DNA from: JBDHWG01 sp039810085
GTDB taxonomy: Bacteria > Chloroflexota > Anaerolineae > Epilineales > JAHCIE01
NCBI GenBank assembly: GCA_039810085.1
Contig: JBDHWG010000002.1
Coordinates: forward strand, 124,001 to 188,000
DNA length: 64,000 nt
Direction of reading: 5' to 3'
The stretch's first letter is position 1; each line of letters begins with the position of its first letter. Of the stretch, positions 31,500-39,952 are shown in pieces. The notes below the pieces were generated by a model that was not told the DNA's origin, searched no databases, and worked only from the letters and a program-made list of their open reading frames with translations. Both the position numbers and the translations under genes were made by a program.

Positions 31500-31763
31500 A
31501 TGGCAAGGAAACCAGTTCAGTCTGATAAGCTCGAAACCGAAGGCGTCGTTATTGAGGCCCTTCCCAATGCCTCGTTCCGGGTTGCCCTGGACGGCGGGGT
31601 CGAGACGCTCGCCTATCTGGCGGGGCGTCTGCGCAAGAACAACATCCGCGTTCTGCTTGGCGACCGGGTTCGAGTGGAGCTGACGCCCTATGATCTCACC
31701 CGTGGACGCATCGTTTATCGCCTCAGCAATCGTCCTTCTCCCCAGAGTGATCGCCCGGCCTAA
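31500..31763 (+). CDS. infA: Translation initiation factor IF-1
   Basis: 87 residues, AGAAGGAG eight bases before the ATG. It is a single S1/OB-fold protein with the family sequence VVIEALPNASFRVALDGG, RLRKNNIRVLLGDRVRVELT and PYDLTRGRIVYRL. It binds the 30S A site during initiation. It has a longer N-terminus than E. coli IF-1 and stands alone rather than within the ribosomal protein cluster. Another infA may exist elsewhere in the genome. Confidence 0.93.
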   Translation: MARKPVQSDKLETEGVVIEALPNASFRVALDGGVETLAYLAGRLRKNNIRVLLGDRVRVELTPYDLTRGRIVYRLSNRPSPQSDRPA

Positions 31764-31793
31764 TCTTTCCTCCCTTCAGGGCGCGCCCATCGT

Positions 31794-31855
31794 TTCAAGC
31801 TTCGTGTATCATGTTGCGCTTCAACGCCGACGCGACGTGACACACGAGGCTTGAA
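31794..31855 (+). terminator. Large hairpin and T-rich tail after infA
   Basis: TTCAAGCTTCGTGT (31794-31807) pairs with ACACGAGGCTTGAA (31842-31855) with one mismatch, followed by GCCTTTCTTTAG. The 34-base loop is long for a terminator. It lies in the 193-base gap between infA and the hibernation factor gene, which also holds a GGCTCC/GGAGCC stem near 31866-31898. Confidence 0.5.
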
Positions 31856-31956
31856 GCCTTTCTTTAGGCTCCTGCCCGTTGTGCTCCAGGGGAGCCGATA
31901 AGCCTCTGGGAGCATAGTGAGCAGCATGGATGTAGTTTAAGGCGAGAGGAGAGTGT

Positions 31957-32352
31957 ATGATTGACCAACTGATGGCGCCGGATGTTGATCTGACCGATGC
32001 GGACCGCGAGACCATTGGACGCAAGGTCGCCAAGCTGGACAAGTTGCTCACTCACTGGGATGACGACACGGTGTGGATTCGTGTCGCCCTCCGCCAGGAC
32101 CAGGCGCGGAACCGGACGGTTCACGCCCTGCTCAGCGTTGGAATCCCCGGTACGACCCTCGTCACCGAGGATACTGGCGACTCCCCGACCGAGGCCGTCA
32201 GCCGTGCCGTCGATGAGATGGAGCGCGAGCTGCGCAAGCGCAAAACACGCTATGAGCAGAAACGGCGTGTGCCCGGTACTGGCCGCGCTCTGGCCGACGA
32301 AATGGCGAATGAGCCGGACGAAGAGGATTATGCTCCCCCGGCTGAGCCGTGA
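31957..32352 (+). CDS. Ribosome hibernation promoting factor family protein
   Basis: 131 residues, GAGAGGAGAG before the ATG. The S30EA/HPF-like core has alternating strands and helices: VDLTDADRETIGRKVAKLDK, TVWIRVALRQDQ, TVHALLSVGIPGTTLVTED and SPTEAVSRAVDEMERELRKR. The C-terminal dimerisation domain of long HPF is absent, and a charged tail (EPDEEDYAPPAEP) is present instead. It is expected to bind the decoding centre and inactivate ribosomes under stress. It follows infA in the same direction, possibly with its own leader. Confidence 0.82.
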   Translation: MIDQLMAPDVDLTDADRETIGRKVAKLDKLLTHWDDDTVWIRVALRQDQARNRTVHALLSVGIPGTTLVTEDTGDSPTEAVSRAVDEMERELRKRKTRYEQKRRVPGTGRALADEMANEPDEEDYAPPAEP

Positions 32353-32375
32353 TTAAATCACTCGCGTAAATATCG

Positions 32376-32399
32376 GGCGGAGGCCACGCGGCCTCCGCC
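32376..32399. terminator. Intrinsic terminator between convergent genes
   Basis: GGCGGAGGCC (32376-32385), loop ACGC, GGCCTCCGCC (32390-32399), then TCATTTATTTC on the plus strand. Confidence 0.85.
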
Positions 32400-32403
32400 T
32401 CAT

Positions 32404-33243
32404 TTATTTCGGCTTCCCCTTTTCCCACCAGATAACCGCCGCCCACGCCTGGCGCGGGCGAATCAGCAGTTCGCCGCCACGTTCTTCCACATCCGGCGCG
32501 AGCGCCGCGCGCAGCCGGCGGTCGCGCTCCGGCTCTGGCTCCAACCCAAGGCGCTTGCGGTAGAAGGTGACGAGCGCATCCCCGTCCGCGAACGCGAGCG
32601 TGGCGTGCGTCGGGACGAGCGTGACGTTGCACGGGATACCCTGCTCGAAAATGACCGCCGCCGCGTCCAGGTACGTCGGGCCTTGCGGCGGCTGCCAGTT
32701 GCGAAATGTCTTCCACAGGTTGGCAATCTGGCCGACGGGATGGGTGAGTGTCAGGTACAGCGCGACCAGCCGCTCGGCGGCCTGGTCCAGCGCGGCGACG
32801 AACGGCGCAAGCTCGGCGACATCGTAGGCAACGTTGGCGCAGAGGACGACCTGCGCCGACAATGTTGCAGGGCCAGGCCAGCGCTCGGCCACTAGCTCGA
32901 CCGCCAGGCCGCGCGCCTTGGCGGCCCCACGCAGCACCTCGGCCATCGCAGGCGACGGTTCGACGGCCATGACACGCGCGCCTCGCGTCGCCAGAGGCAG
33001 GGCGAACCGGCCACCACCTGCTCCGACATCCAACACCGATATGCCTGGCGTTAGCCACGGGGCGAGAAATTGTAGAAACGGCTCCTCTCGCTCGCGCTGG
33101 CGGTCATTGAGGGCGCGGAAGCGGTCGGCGTGGGCGTGCCAGCCGTCGGATACAGGTTGTGGAAGAGGTTGGGATTCGGGAAGCGGAGCAGTCCAGCGCA
33201 GCAGGCTGTCGCGCCAGCGGGTTGCAGCGTCAGTGTTGGTCAT
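32404..33243 (-). CDS. Class I SAM-dependent methyltransferase
   Basis: 279 residues from the ATG at 33243; a TTG six bases upstream is less likely. SAM-binding motif I is VLDVGAGGGRFALPLATRGA with acidic motif II in VMAVEPSPAMAEVLR. VVLCANVAYDVAELAPFVAA is the following strand. An N-terminal helical part (ALNDRQREREEPFLQFLAPW) is typical of small-molecule methyltransferases. The substrate is unknown. A palindromic repeat separates it from the next gene upstream. Confidence 0.85.
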   Translation of the reverse strand: MTNTDAATRWRDSLLRWTAPLPESQPLPQPVSDGWHAHADRFRALNDRQREREEPFLQFLAPWLTPGISVLDVGAGGGRFALPLATRGARVMAVEPSPAMAEVLRGAAKARGLAVELVAERWPGPATLSAQVVLCANVAYDVAELAPFVAALDQAAERLVALYLTLTHPVGQIANLWKTFRNWQPPQGPTYLDAAAVIFEQGIPCNVTLVPTHATLAFADGDALVTFYRKRLGLEPEPERDRRLRAALAPDVEERGGELLIRPRQAWAAVIWWEKGKPK

Positions 33244-33326
33244 AAGCAAGCTCTCAGTGATCGCACGCCGCCTGCCGCCCGTGGCAGCGCGGGTCAGTAT
33301 AGTTTACCTCCAATCGCGGAAATGAG

Positions 33327-33385
33327 CATTGCGAGCGTCGCGCCCCCTCTTCACAGGGAAGAGAGCGCTGCCGACGCTCGCAATG
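33327..33385. repeat. Intergenic palindromic repeat, CATTGCGAGCG family
   Basis: CATTGCGAGCGTCG (33327-33340) and its exact complement at 33372-33385. It is related to longer elements at 50088-50195 and 56335-56480, which share the CATTGCGAGCG core. Confidence 0.8.
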
Positions 33386-33401
33386 TTAGCTTACGGGCGC
33401 G

Positions 33402-36212
33402 TTACGGCTGAACCGTCGGCCGAGCGAGCGAAGCCAGGTTCCAGCGGAAGTCCACCTCCTTGTTGCCGAAGAAGGTGAACTGCGACGTCGAGATTGTCTG
33501 CTGGCTCGACACGCAGGGAATCAGACTGTTATTCGTCGCCTGCATCCACGTCGGGAGCGGCGGGTTGTCGGCGGTAACCGTTATCGACTGGCCCGGCGCC
33601 AGGTAGATACCCGTGACATAGGCATCGCCATGCGCGTCCGATATGGCCGTCCGCGTTGTGCCATCCGGCAGCGTCACTGTGACTGTAGTTCCGGGCAGCG
33701 GCAAGTCGAACGTGCCGTCGCAGTAGCGGTCGATGTACGTGCGAATGTAGAGGATACCGGCGCACACACTCCCCGCAGCTGAACAGTTGACCGGCGCCGA
33801 GGTTGGCCGTGGTGTGACCGTGACGGTCGGCGTCGTGGTCGCGGTTGGCGGAACTGCGGTCGCCGTCGCCGTCGTGGTTGCGGTCATCGTCGGCGGAACT
33901 GCGGTCGCCGTTACCGTGGCGGTCATCGTCGGCGGAACTGCGGTCGCCGTCGCCGTCGCCGTCATCGTCGACGGAACCGTGGTCGCCGTCACCGTGGCAG
34001 TCATCGTCTCCTCAGTTGTCGGCGTCGTCGTTACAGTTGTTGTGCCCGTCGGGGCGACAGTCGTGCTGGTGCCTGTCGGTGTTGGCGTCGTGGTTTCCTC
34101 CGGCCCTTCCACCACCCGCACGATGCCGTGCATGTTCGGGTGGACCGAGCAGTGGTATGGGAAGTCGCCGAGGGTGTTGAACGTGAACGAGAAGCTCTGG
34201 TTCGTGAGCAGGAGGCCGCTGTCCCAGACCCCTGTGTCCGAGGTCGATGTGTGCGGTGCGGTATCAAAGTTTGTCCAGCGCACCGTCGCGCCCCGGCAGA
34301 CCGTGATGTCCGACGGCACGAAAGCGAAGTTGCGGATGGCGATATCGACTGTGCCGGATTGGCACGTCCCTGGCGTCCCGGTTGTCGTCGGTGTCGGTGT
34401 TGTCGTGGTGGTAGCCGCCGTGCCCGTCGTCGTCGGCGTCGCCGTCATGGGCGTGCCGGTCGTCGTCGGCGTCGTGGTTACCTCGACCGCGCGGCGGACG
34501 CGGAACACGGTGCCAGGAACACCCGGCCCCTCGCCACCGAAATCGAGGATGTACATCGCGTTGCCCTCAGGGCTGAACTTCACATCAATGGGATGGTTCA
34601 AGCCGCGGCTCATGTCGGCCATAGGGGTGAAGGCGAAGGTGGTTTGAGTCCAGCTAATGGTACCGGTCTCGGTCAACATGGGATGCAGCCGCTGCACGCT
34701 CGGCCCAGGGCCTGTGCCTGGACCGCGCCCGCCCTGCCAGTAGGCGATGAACAGGTCATTGACGAAGCCAAAGCTCGGGTTGGTACTGACGGCCATGCCT
34801 GTCGGCACAACGCTGTAGCCAAGGACCCCTGACATCATGCTCAGTGGCGGGTGCGTCTGCAACACGAGGCCCTGGGTCGGGCTGAAGTACGCAGTGTCAG
34901 TGACCGGGTGGCCGGCGAAGTAGTCAGGCCAGCCGAACCAGGGCGCTGTGGCCGCCGTGTTCGCCGAGGGGCTGAGAACAAGGTTCAGAGTATCCGGCGC
35001 GTAGATGGGGCGCACGCCGATGCCGTTGGTTCCGTTGTTATCCACGAGAAGCGCCCCCGCCAATGGTGAGTTGAGCGGCGCGAAGGTGATGCCGTAGGGG
35101 TTGAAGAAGCCCCAGGCAGCTACGTCGAGGCCGCTGCCGTCGGGGTTCGCACGCAGAACCGCCCCGTTGCATTTTGTCGAACCCTGCACTACTTGCCCTG
35201 GCGTCGATTGGACGCCGTAGTTCTGGAAGGCGCCCGTGACAACACCGAACGTGTCAGTGTAGTTCCGACCAACCAGTGTGATATCCCGACACGGAATGTC
35301 GTGGATGGCGGGTGGCGGCTCAGGCGTCGCACCCGGCGGAGCTTCGAACGTGAGGCGTTCCATGACGCCAGTCTCACTCCGTGTGCCGACCGCGACATAC
35401 AGCTTACCATCTGGGCCGAACGCGATGTTGTTGTTGGAGTTCTGTACGCCCACCGGCAAATCGGTGATGACCGGTGTCAGACTACCATCGGGATTTACGC
35501 GCACGACGCGACCGCTGTCCGACGCATATAGGAAACCGTTAGGCCCCCACGCGATACCGAGCAGCGGCGGGATGAACTGGTCGCTGCCCGAAGGAGCGAC
35601 GACCGTCTTCGAGCCGTCGGCGTTGATGCGAATGATTCGGGCGGGAGGTCCGGCAATGCCCGACTCGGCGACGTAGACGCGGCCCTGGTCGTCCACCGTC
35701 ATCGCGGAGGGTGCGACAAACCCGGTTGCGAGAACATCAACAGTATAGCCTGCGGGAACCTGAACCTGACTTGGGTCCGGCACATATGGCTCCGAGGTGG
35801 GCGAAGCCGTCTCCTGCGGAGCCGCCAGAACAACAACCTGTCCTTGCGTGAAGCCGCCGCCGGGCTGCTCCAGGAAGTCGGAGCGGTAGGTGTAAATGCC
35901 TGGCTTGGCGAAGGCGTGCTCGAAAGTGGCGCCGGGCGGAACAAGCCCCGAGTTCCAGGTCCCGTCAACAGAGGCGACAATGTGGGGCCGGCTGTCCCGG
36001 TTCACCCAACTGACTTTTCCACCAGCCTGAACGGTAATACTTCGGGGCAGTGATGCTGCGTTGGACATCTGAACTGTGGCGTGGGATGCTTCGGCTGCGC
36101 TCGGGGGAATGGCGAGCGCCAGCGCTAGGGCCGTTAAGGCGACCGCCCCAACACTGAACAGCGTGAGGATAGCGAGGCGTCGGCGACCGGGGGCTAACAG
36201 GCGATCCAACAT
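33402..36212 (-). CDS. Secreted sorbosone dehydrogenase-like propeller with two cupredoxin-like domains
   Basis: 936 residues from the ATG at 36212 (AAGGAGGTACTCG). Order: signal peptide; cupredoxin-like domain (about 40-130; ITVQAGGKVSWVNRDSRPHI) that lacks the C-x4-H-x4-M copper loop; a six-bladed propeller (about 145-565; VPAGYTVDVLATGFVAPSAM, DDQGRVYVAESG) of the glucose/sorbosone dehydrogenase or ScyD type; Thr/Pro linker; a second cupredoxin domain with complete type-1 copper ligands (TAPHTSTSD and FPYHCSVHPNMHG); a long Thr/Val linker; and a C-terminal SdrD B-like domain (PLPGTTVTVTLPDGTTRTAI). It may be a periplasmic or surface redox enzyme passing electrons to its own copper domain. 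The PQQ or other cofactor is not demonstrable. Confidence 0.8.
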   Translation of the reverse strand: MLDRLLAPGRRRLAILTLFSVGAVALTALALALAIPPSAAEASHATVQMSNAASLPRSITVQAGGKVSWVNRDSRPHIVASVDGTWNSGLVPPGATFEHAFAKPGIYTYRSDFLEQPGGGFTQGQVVVLAAPQETASPTSEPYVPDPSQVQVPAGYTVDVLATGFVAPSAMTVDDQGRVYVAESGIAGPPARIIRINADGSKTVVAPSGSDQFIPPLLGIAWGPNGFLYASDSGRVVRVNPDGSLTPVITDLPVGVQNSNNNIAFGPDGKLYVAVGTRSETGVMERLTFEAPPGATPEPPPAIHDIPCRDITLVGRNYTDTFGVVTGAFQNYGVQSTPGQVVQGSTKCNGAVLRANPDGSGLDVAAWGFFNPYGITFAPLNSPLAGALLVDNNGTNGIGVRPIYAPDTLNLVLSPSANTAATAPWFGWPDYFAGHPVTDTAYFSPTQGLVLQTHPPLSMMSGVLGYSVVPTGMAVSTNPSFGFVNDLFIAYWQGGRGPGTGPGPSVQRLHPMLTETGTISWTQTTFAFTPMADMSRGLNHPIDVKFSPEGNAMYILDFGGEGPGVPGTVFRVRRAVEVTTTPTTTGTPMTATPTTTGTAATTTTTPTPTTTGTPGTCQSGTVDIAIRNFAFVPSDITVCRGATVRWTNFDTAPHTSTSDTGVWDSGLLLTNQSFSFTFNTLGDFPYHCSVHPNMHGIVRVVEGPEETTTPTPTGTSTTVAPTGTTTVTTTPTTEETMTATVTATTVPSTMTATATATAVPPTMTATVTATAVPPTMTATTTATATAVPPTATTTPTVTVTPRPTSAPVNCSAAGSVCAGILYIRTYIDRYCDGTFDLPLPGTTVTVTLPDGTTRTAISDAHGDAYVTGIYLAPGQSITVTADNPPLPTWMQATNNSLIPCVSSQQTISTSQFTFFGNKEVDFRWNLASLARPTVQP

Positions 36213-36404
36213 CGAGTACCTCCTTGAGCAAGTGGGTGACAAACAGTACGTGACACAGGCAGGGGGGTCCACAGAGCGAGGGATACGAAGACAGCACACC
36301 TCCTTCTAGGAGTGGGGGGTATACGGGGAGACAACGCTTATGGCGTCGTATAAGGAGGCTTCTCTATTCTCACTTACACGACGCCGCTCAGACAACCTGG
36401 TCAG

Positions 36405-37172
36405 CTAACCGAGATAGGCTTTCTTGACCCGCTCATCAACGAGCAAGTCTAATGCCACGCCCTCAAACGTGATGCGGCCAGCTTCGAGGACATAGCCGCG
36501 GTCGGCGTGCTGAAGGGCCAGGCTGGCGTTCTGCTCCACCAGGAGGATGGTGACACCCGCGGCGTGCAACTCACGAATGATAGAGATGATTTCGCGCACA
36601 ACGAGGGGGGCGAGGCCGAGGCTAGGCTCGTCCAGGAGAAGAAGGCGGGGTCGGCTCATGAGAGCGCGGGCAATGGCGAGCATCTGCTGCTCACCGCCGC
36701 TCAACGTCCCGGCGAGCTGGTGGCGACGCTCGGCGAGGCGGGGAAAGCGCTTGAACTGGCGCTCGATGTCGGCAGCGATACCGTCCTTGTCGGTGCGCGT
36801 GTACGCGCCCAGCTCGAGGTTCGCCAGCACCGTCTGCCTGGACAGCATACGCCGCCCTTCGGGGCTTTGGGCAATGCCCAGGCGCACGACCTCGTCGGCC
36901 CGCCGCCGCGTGATGTCCTGCCCATCGAAGATGATGCGGCCACTGCGCGGCTGGATGAGGCGGGAGATCGCGCGCAGCGTGCTGCTCTTGCCCGCGCCGT
37001 TCGCGCCGATAAGCGTCACAACCTCGCCTTCATGGATGACGAGGTTGACGTCGACGAGCGCCTGGATGCCGCCGTAGTTCACGTGCAGGTGGTTGACTTC
37101 GAGAATGCGCTTGCGCTCTGGTGACGGCGCTGCGCCAATGGGTGTGGGGATGGGTGTGGCCGTCACGCTCAT
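36405..37172 (-). CDS. livF: Branched-chain amino acid ABC transporter ATPase LivF
   Basis: 255 residues from the ATG at 37172, which overlaps the LivG stop by ATGA. Walker A is IGANGAGKSSTLRAIS, signature LSGGEQQMLAIARALMSRP, Walker B LLLLDEPSLGLAP, H-loop in LLVEQNASLAL. It drives uptake together with LivG. Confidence 0.95.
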   Translation of the reverse strand: MSVTATPIPTPIGAAPSPERKRILEVNHLHVNYGGIQALVDVNLVIHEGEVVTLIGANGAGKSSTLRAISRLIQPRSGRIIFDGQDITRRRADEVVRLGIAQSPEGRRMLSRQTVLANLELGAYTRTDKDGIAADIERQFKRFPRLAERRHQLAGTLSGGEQQMLAIARALMSRPRLLLLDEPSLGLAPLVVREIISIIRELHAAGVTILLVEQNASLALQHADRGYVLEAGRITFEGVALDLLVDERVKKAYLG

Positions 37173-37984
37173 TCCCCTTCTCCCAGGTACGCCTCGATGA
37201 CTCGCCGATCGCGCTGCACAATTTCTGGCGCTCCCAGCGCGATGAGATGCCCGAAATCCAGCACGGCAATGCGGTCGCACAAGCCCATGACAAGGGGGAC
37301 GTGATGCTCGATGAGGAGCACGGTCAGGTCGAAGTCGCGGCGGATGCGGCGGATAAAATCGCTCAACTCGGCCTTCTCGCCCGTATTCATGCCCGCCGCC
37401 GGCTCGTCCAGCAACAGCACTTTCGGCTGAAGGGCCAGCGCCCGCGCGATCTCGAGCCGCCGCTGGTCGCCATACGGGAAGTTCCGCGCCTTTTCCTCTG
37501 CCCGGTCGGCCAGGCCCACCAGCGCCAATAGCTCCAGGGCGCGCTGCCGCGTCAACCTTTCCTCCGCCCTGGCGCGCGGCAGGCCGATCACACCAGCGAT
37601 AATACCGCTTCCGGTGTGGGTGTGGCGCGCGATTTCCACGTTCGTCAGGGCAGACAGGTTGCCGAACAGACGGATATTCTGAAATGTGCGGGCCATCCCG
37701 CGCTGGGCAATCTGGTAGGGCTTCAAGCCGGTAATGTTCTCACCGTGTAGGGCAACCGAACCTTTGGTCACCGGCGTAAGCCCGGTAATCATGTTGAACA
37801 CAGTGGTCTTGCCCGCGCCGTTCGGCCCAATTAGCCCGAAGATCTCTCCCTCGCGCACGTCAAACGCAACGTCGTTGACGGCGACAAGGCCACCGAAGCG
37901 CCGCGTCAGCCCGCGCACCTCCAGGACGACCTCGCCGCCTGGCGTCACCGGCTCGATGGTCGCCGTGCTACTTAGCTGGTCCAT
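37169..37984 (-). CDS. livG: Branched-chain amino acid ABC transporter ATPase LivG
   Basis: 271 residues from the ATG at 37984, overlapping the LivM 3' end by 17 bases. Walker A is IGPNGAGKTTVFNMITG, Walker B KVLLLDEPAAGMN with the LivG-specific GMN. The ABC signature region is less canonical (FPYGDQRRLEIARAL), as is usual in LivG. Confidence 0.95.
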   Translation of the reverse strand: MDQLSSTATIEPVTPGGEVVLEVRGLTRRFGGLVAVNDVAFDVREGEIFGLIGPNGAGKTTVFNMITGLTPVTKGSVALHGENITGLKPYQIAQRGMARTFQNIRLFGNLSALTNVEIARHTHTGSGIIAGVIGLPRARAEERLTRQRALELLALVGLADRAEEKARNFPYGDQRRLEIARALALQPKVLLLDEPAAGMNTGEKAELSDFIRRIRRDFDLTVLLIEHHVPLVMGLCDRIAVLDFGHLIALGAPEIVQRDRRVIEAYLGEGE

Positions 37985-38909
37985 GCGTCTGACTCGCTTG
38001 CTGGCCGCCCGATGCCGGACGGCCAGGCTGTCGGCCACGCCGGAAGCGGCTCAGCAGTTCGGGGGTGATGATCCCCTGGGGAAAGAAGATAGCGCCGACG
38101 GCAATTAGGATGCCGAACAGGATGAAGCGAAAGCTCGCCAGCCCACGCAAAATTTCGGGCAGCGCGGTCAGCAGGAGACCGCCGACGACCGGCCCGAACA
38201 CGGTCCACGAGCCGCCGATGAGAACGTAGGCCAGGTAGTTGATGCTGGAGTCGAACGTCCCCTGGCGCGCGTTCCAGGTATTGAGGAAGTGGGCGGCGAT
38301 CACACCGACGACCCCGGCCAGGACGGCGCCCATCGTGAACGCGATGACCTTCGTGGCCGTCGGATTGATACCCATCGCGTCCGCCGCTGTCTCGTCTTCG
38401 CGGATCGCGTAGAAGGCGCGGCCCATGCGCGTGCGCTCCAGCCGGTAGATGAACACCATGGCGATAAGGAGCAACGGCAGCCCGAGCCAGATGTACTCCC
38501 CCTGGGTATTGAACGGTTGAGGGATACCGAAGATGCCGACCGCTCCCCCCAGGATGGGAAGGTTCAGCGAGAGGATGCGCAAGATCTCAACGAAGGCAAT
38601 CGTCGCCAGGGCCAGGTAGATGCCCCGCAGTCGCAGCGCCGGCACGCCAACGAGCACCGCCAGCGCTGCCGACACCAGGGCGGCGACGAGCATCTCGATG
38701 AGAACGAGATACAGCGGGTAGGGGCCTGGGCCAGGGTGAAACACCTGGGTAGAGAGCACCGCCGCGATGTAGCCGCCGATAGCGTAGAAGCCCGGGCTGG
38801 CCAGGGAGAGCTGGCCGGCCATCAGCGGCAGATAGAGGCTCAGCGCCATCGCCGCCGCGAGCACCATCGACGTGATGAGGAACCCGTAGGTCGTGTAGAA
38901 CTCAGCCAT
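37968..38909 (-). CDS. livM: Branched-chain amino acid ABC transporter permease LivM
   Basis: 313 residues from the ATG at 38909, four bases after the LivH stop. Eight to ten hydrophobic helices are present, with GIYLALATIAFVEILRI and the cytoplasmic EAA-like loop RMGRAFYAIREDETAADAMG that docks the ATPase. It forms the inner-membrane channel with LivH. The C-terminal tail is basic and polar. Confidence 0.95.
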   Translation of the reverse strand: MAEFYTTYGFLITSMVLAAAMALSLYLPLMAGQLSLASPGFYAIGGYIAAVLSTQVFHPGPGPYPLYLVLIEMLVAALVSAALAVLVGVPALRLRGIYLALATIAFVEILRILSLNLPILGGAVGIFGIPQPFNTQGEYIWLGLPLLLIAMVFIYRLERTRMGRAFYAIREDETAADAMGINPTATKVIAFTMGAVLAGVVGVIAAHFLNTWNARQGTFDSSINYLAYVLIGGSWTVFGPVVGGLLLTALPEILRGLASFRFILFGILIAVGAIFFPQGIITPELLSRFRRGRQPGRPASGGQQASQTHGPAK

Positions 38910-38913
38910 ACGG

Positions 38914-39888
38914 CTAGACCTTGACCACAGCGGCGCGGCCCAGGATACCCTGGGGGCGAATAACCAGCACGAGGAATAGGATAAGGAAGGCAACCGCTTC
39001 CTTGAATGCGACGAACTGGGGCGGCACGAACGCCTCGGCCAGCCCCAGCACAATGCCGCCGATGATCGCGCCCGGTATGTCGCCGAGACCGCCTAACACA
39101 ATCACCGCCAGGCCCTTCAGACCGTAGGTGATGCCGAAGTACGGCCCGGCCACGCCGACACTCACCCCCACGAGCGTTCCCGAGATACCGCCGAGGAAGG
39201 CGCTGAGGAAGAAGGTGAACATGATGATGCGGTCGGTGTTGATGCCCAGCAAGCTCGCCGTCACCGCGTCCTCAGAAACGGCGCGTAGCGCCTTGCCCAG
39301 CTTGGTGGAATTGATGAGCCAGGTGAGGAAGATGACGATGACAATCGCGACGAAAAAGATGATGACCTGGATGGTACGGACCGGCACAGGCGTGTCGGCC
39401 GTGCCGAAGTTGACCGCGGCGGGGATATTGCCGAACGGGTTGGCCGGGTAGGAGTAAATTTCCGCGCCAAAGAAGTATTGGATCAGGTTGACCATCGCCA
39501 CCGCAACACCCAGGCTGGACACCAGGGTCAGCAGGGGATCCGCGCCGCGCTGGCGCAGCGGGCGAAAGGCGATGCGGTCGAGCAGCATGCCGACAAGCCC
39601 GGCGAGCAGCCCGCCAACGAGCAAGGCAATCACGAACGGGAGCTTGATAGGCAGCGCCGGCGCGCCGAAGCCGTCAGTAAACAGCTTGTGGAGCGTACCG
39701 TTGGTATTGATAGCCGAGCCGGTCAAGAGATAGGTGAAGTAGGCGGAGACGGTGAACACCGCGCCGTGGGCGAAGTTGATGATGCGCAGGATAGAGAAGA
39801 TGAGCGTGTAGCCGACGGCAAAGATGGCGTACACGCTGCCCACGGCCAGGCCATTGAGGATGTTCTGCCAGACGTTGATGAGAGTCAC
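38914..39888 (-). CDS. livH: Branched-chain amino acid ABC transporter permease LivH
   Basis: 324 residues from a GTG at 39888 with GGGGGG three bases upstream. LivH hallmarks are GLAVGSVYAIFAVGYTLIFS, IINFAHG and the coupling loop GKALRAVSEDAVTASLLGIN. It is about 30 residues longer than E. coli LivH because of an insertion after the third helix (TGSAINTNGTLHKLFTDGFG). Confidence 0.95.
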   Translation of the reverse strand: MTLINVWQNILNGLAVGSVYAIFAVGYTLIFSILRIINFAHGAVFTVSAYFTYLLTGSAINTNGTLHKLFTDGFGAPALPIKLPFVIALLVGGLLAGLVGMLLDRIAFRPLRQRGADPLLTLVSSLGVAVAMVNLIQYFFGAEIYSYPANPFGNIPAAVNFGTADTPVPVRTIQVIIFFVAIVIVIFLTWLINSTKLGKALRAVSEDAVTASLLGINTDRIIMFTFFLSAFLGGISGTLVGVSVGVAGPYFGITYGLKGLAVIVLGGLGDIPGAIIGGIVLGLAEAFVPPQFVAFKEAVAFLILFLVLVIRPQGILGRAAVVKV

Positions 39889-39906
39889 TTGCCCCCCGAC
39901 TGACCC

Positions 39907-39935
39907 AGCCCCCTCTCCTATGCGGAGAGGGGGCT
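39907..39935. other. Hairpin between livK and livH
   Basis: AGCCCCCTCTCC (39907-39918) pairs perfectly with 39924-39935 across a five-base loop. In the livK to livH transcript it has no T-run after it, so it may protect the abundant livK message or reduce read-through into the permease genes. Confidence 0.65.
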
Positions 39936-39952
39936 TTAGAATGCCGCTGCGC

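Noticed and set aside
31764..31956. tRNA or riboswitch between infA and the hibernation factor gene
   Set aside because: Stems are present, but no cloverleaf, anticodon arm or known riboswitch core could be recognised.
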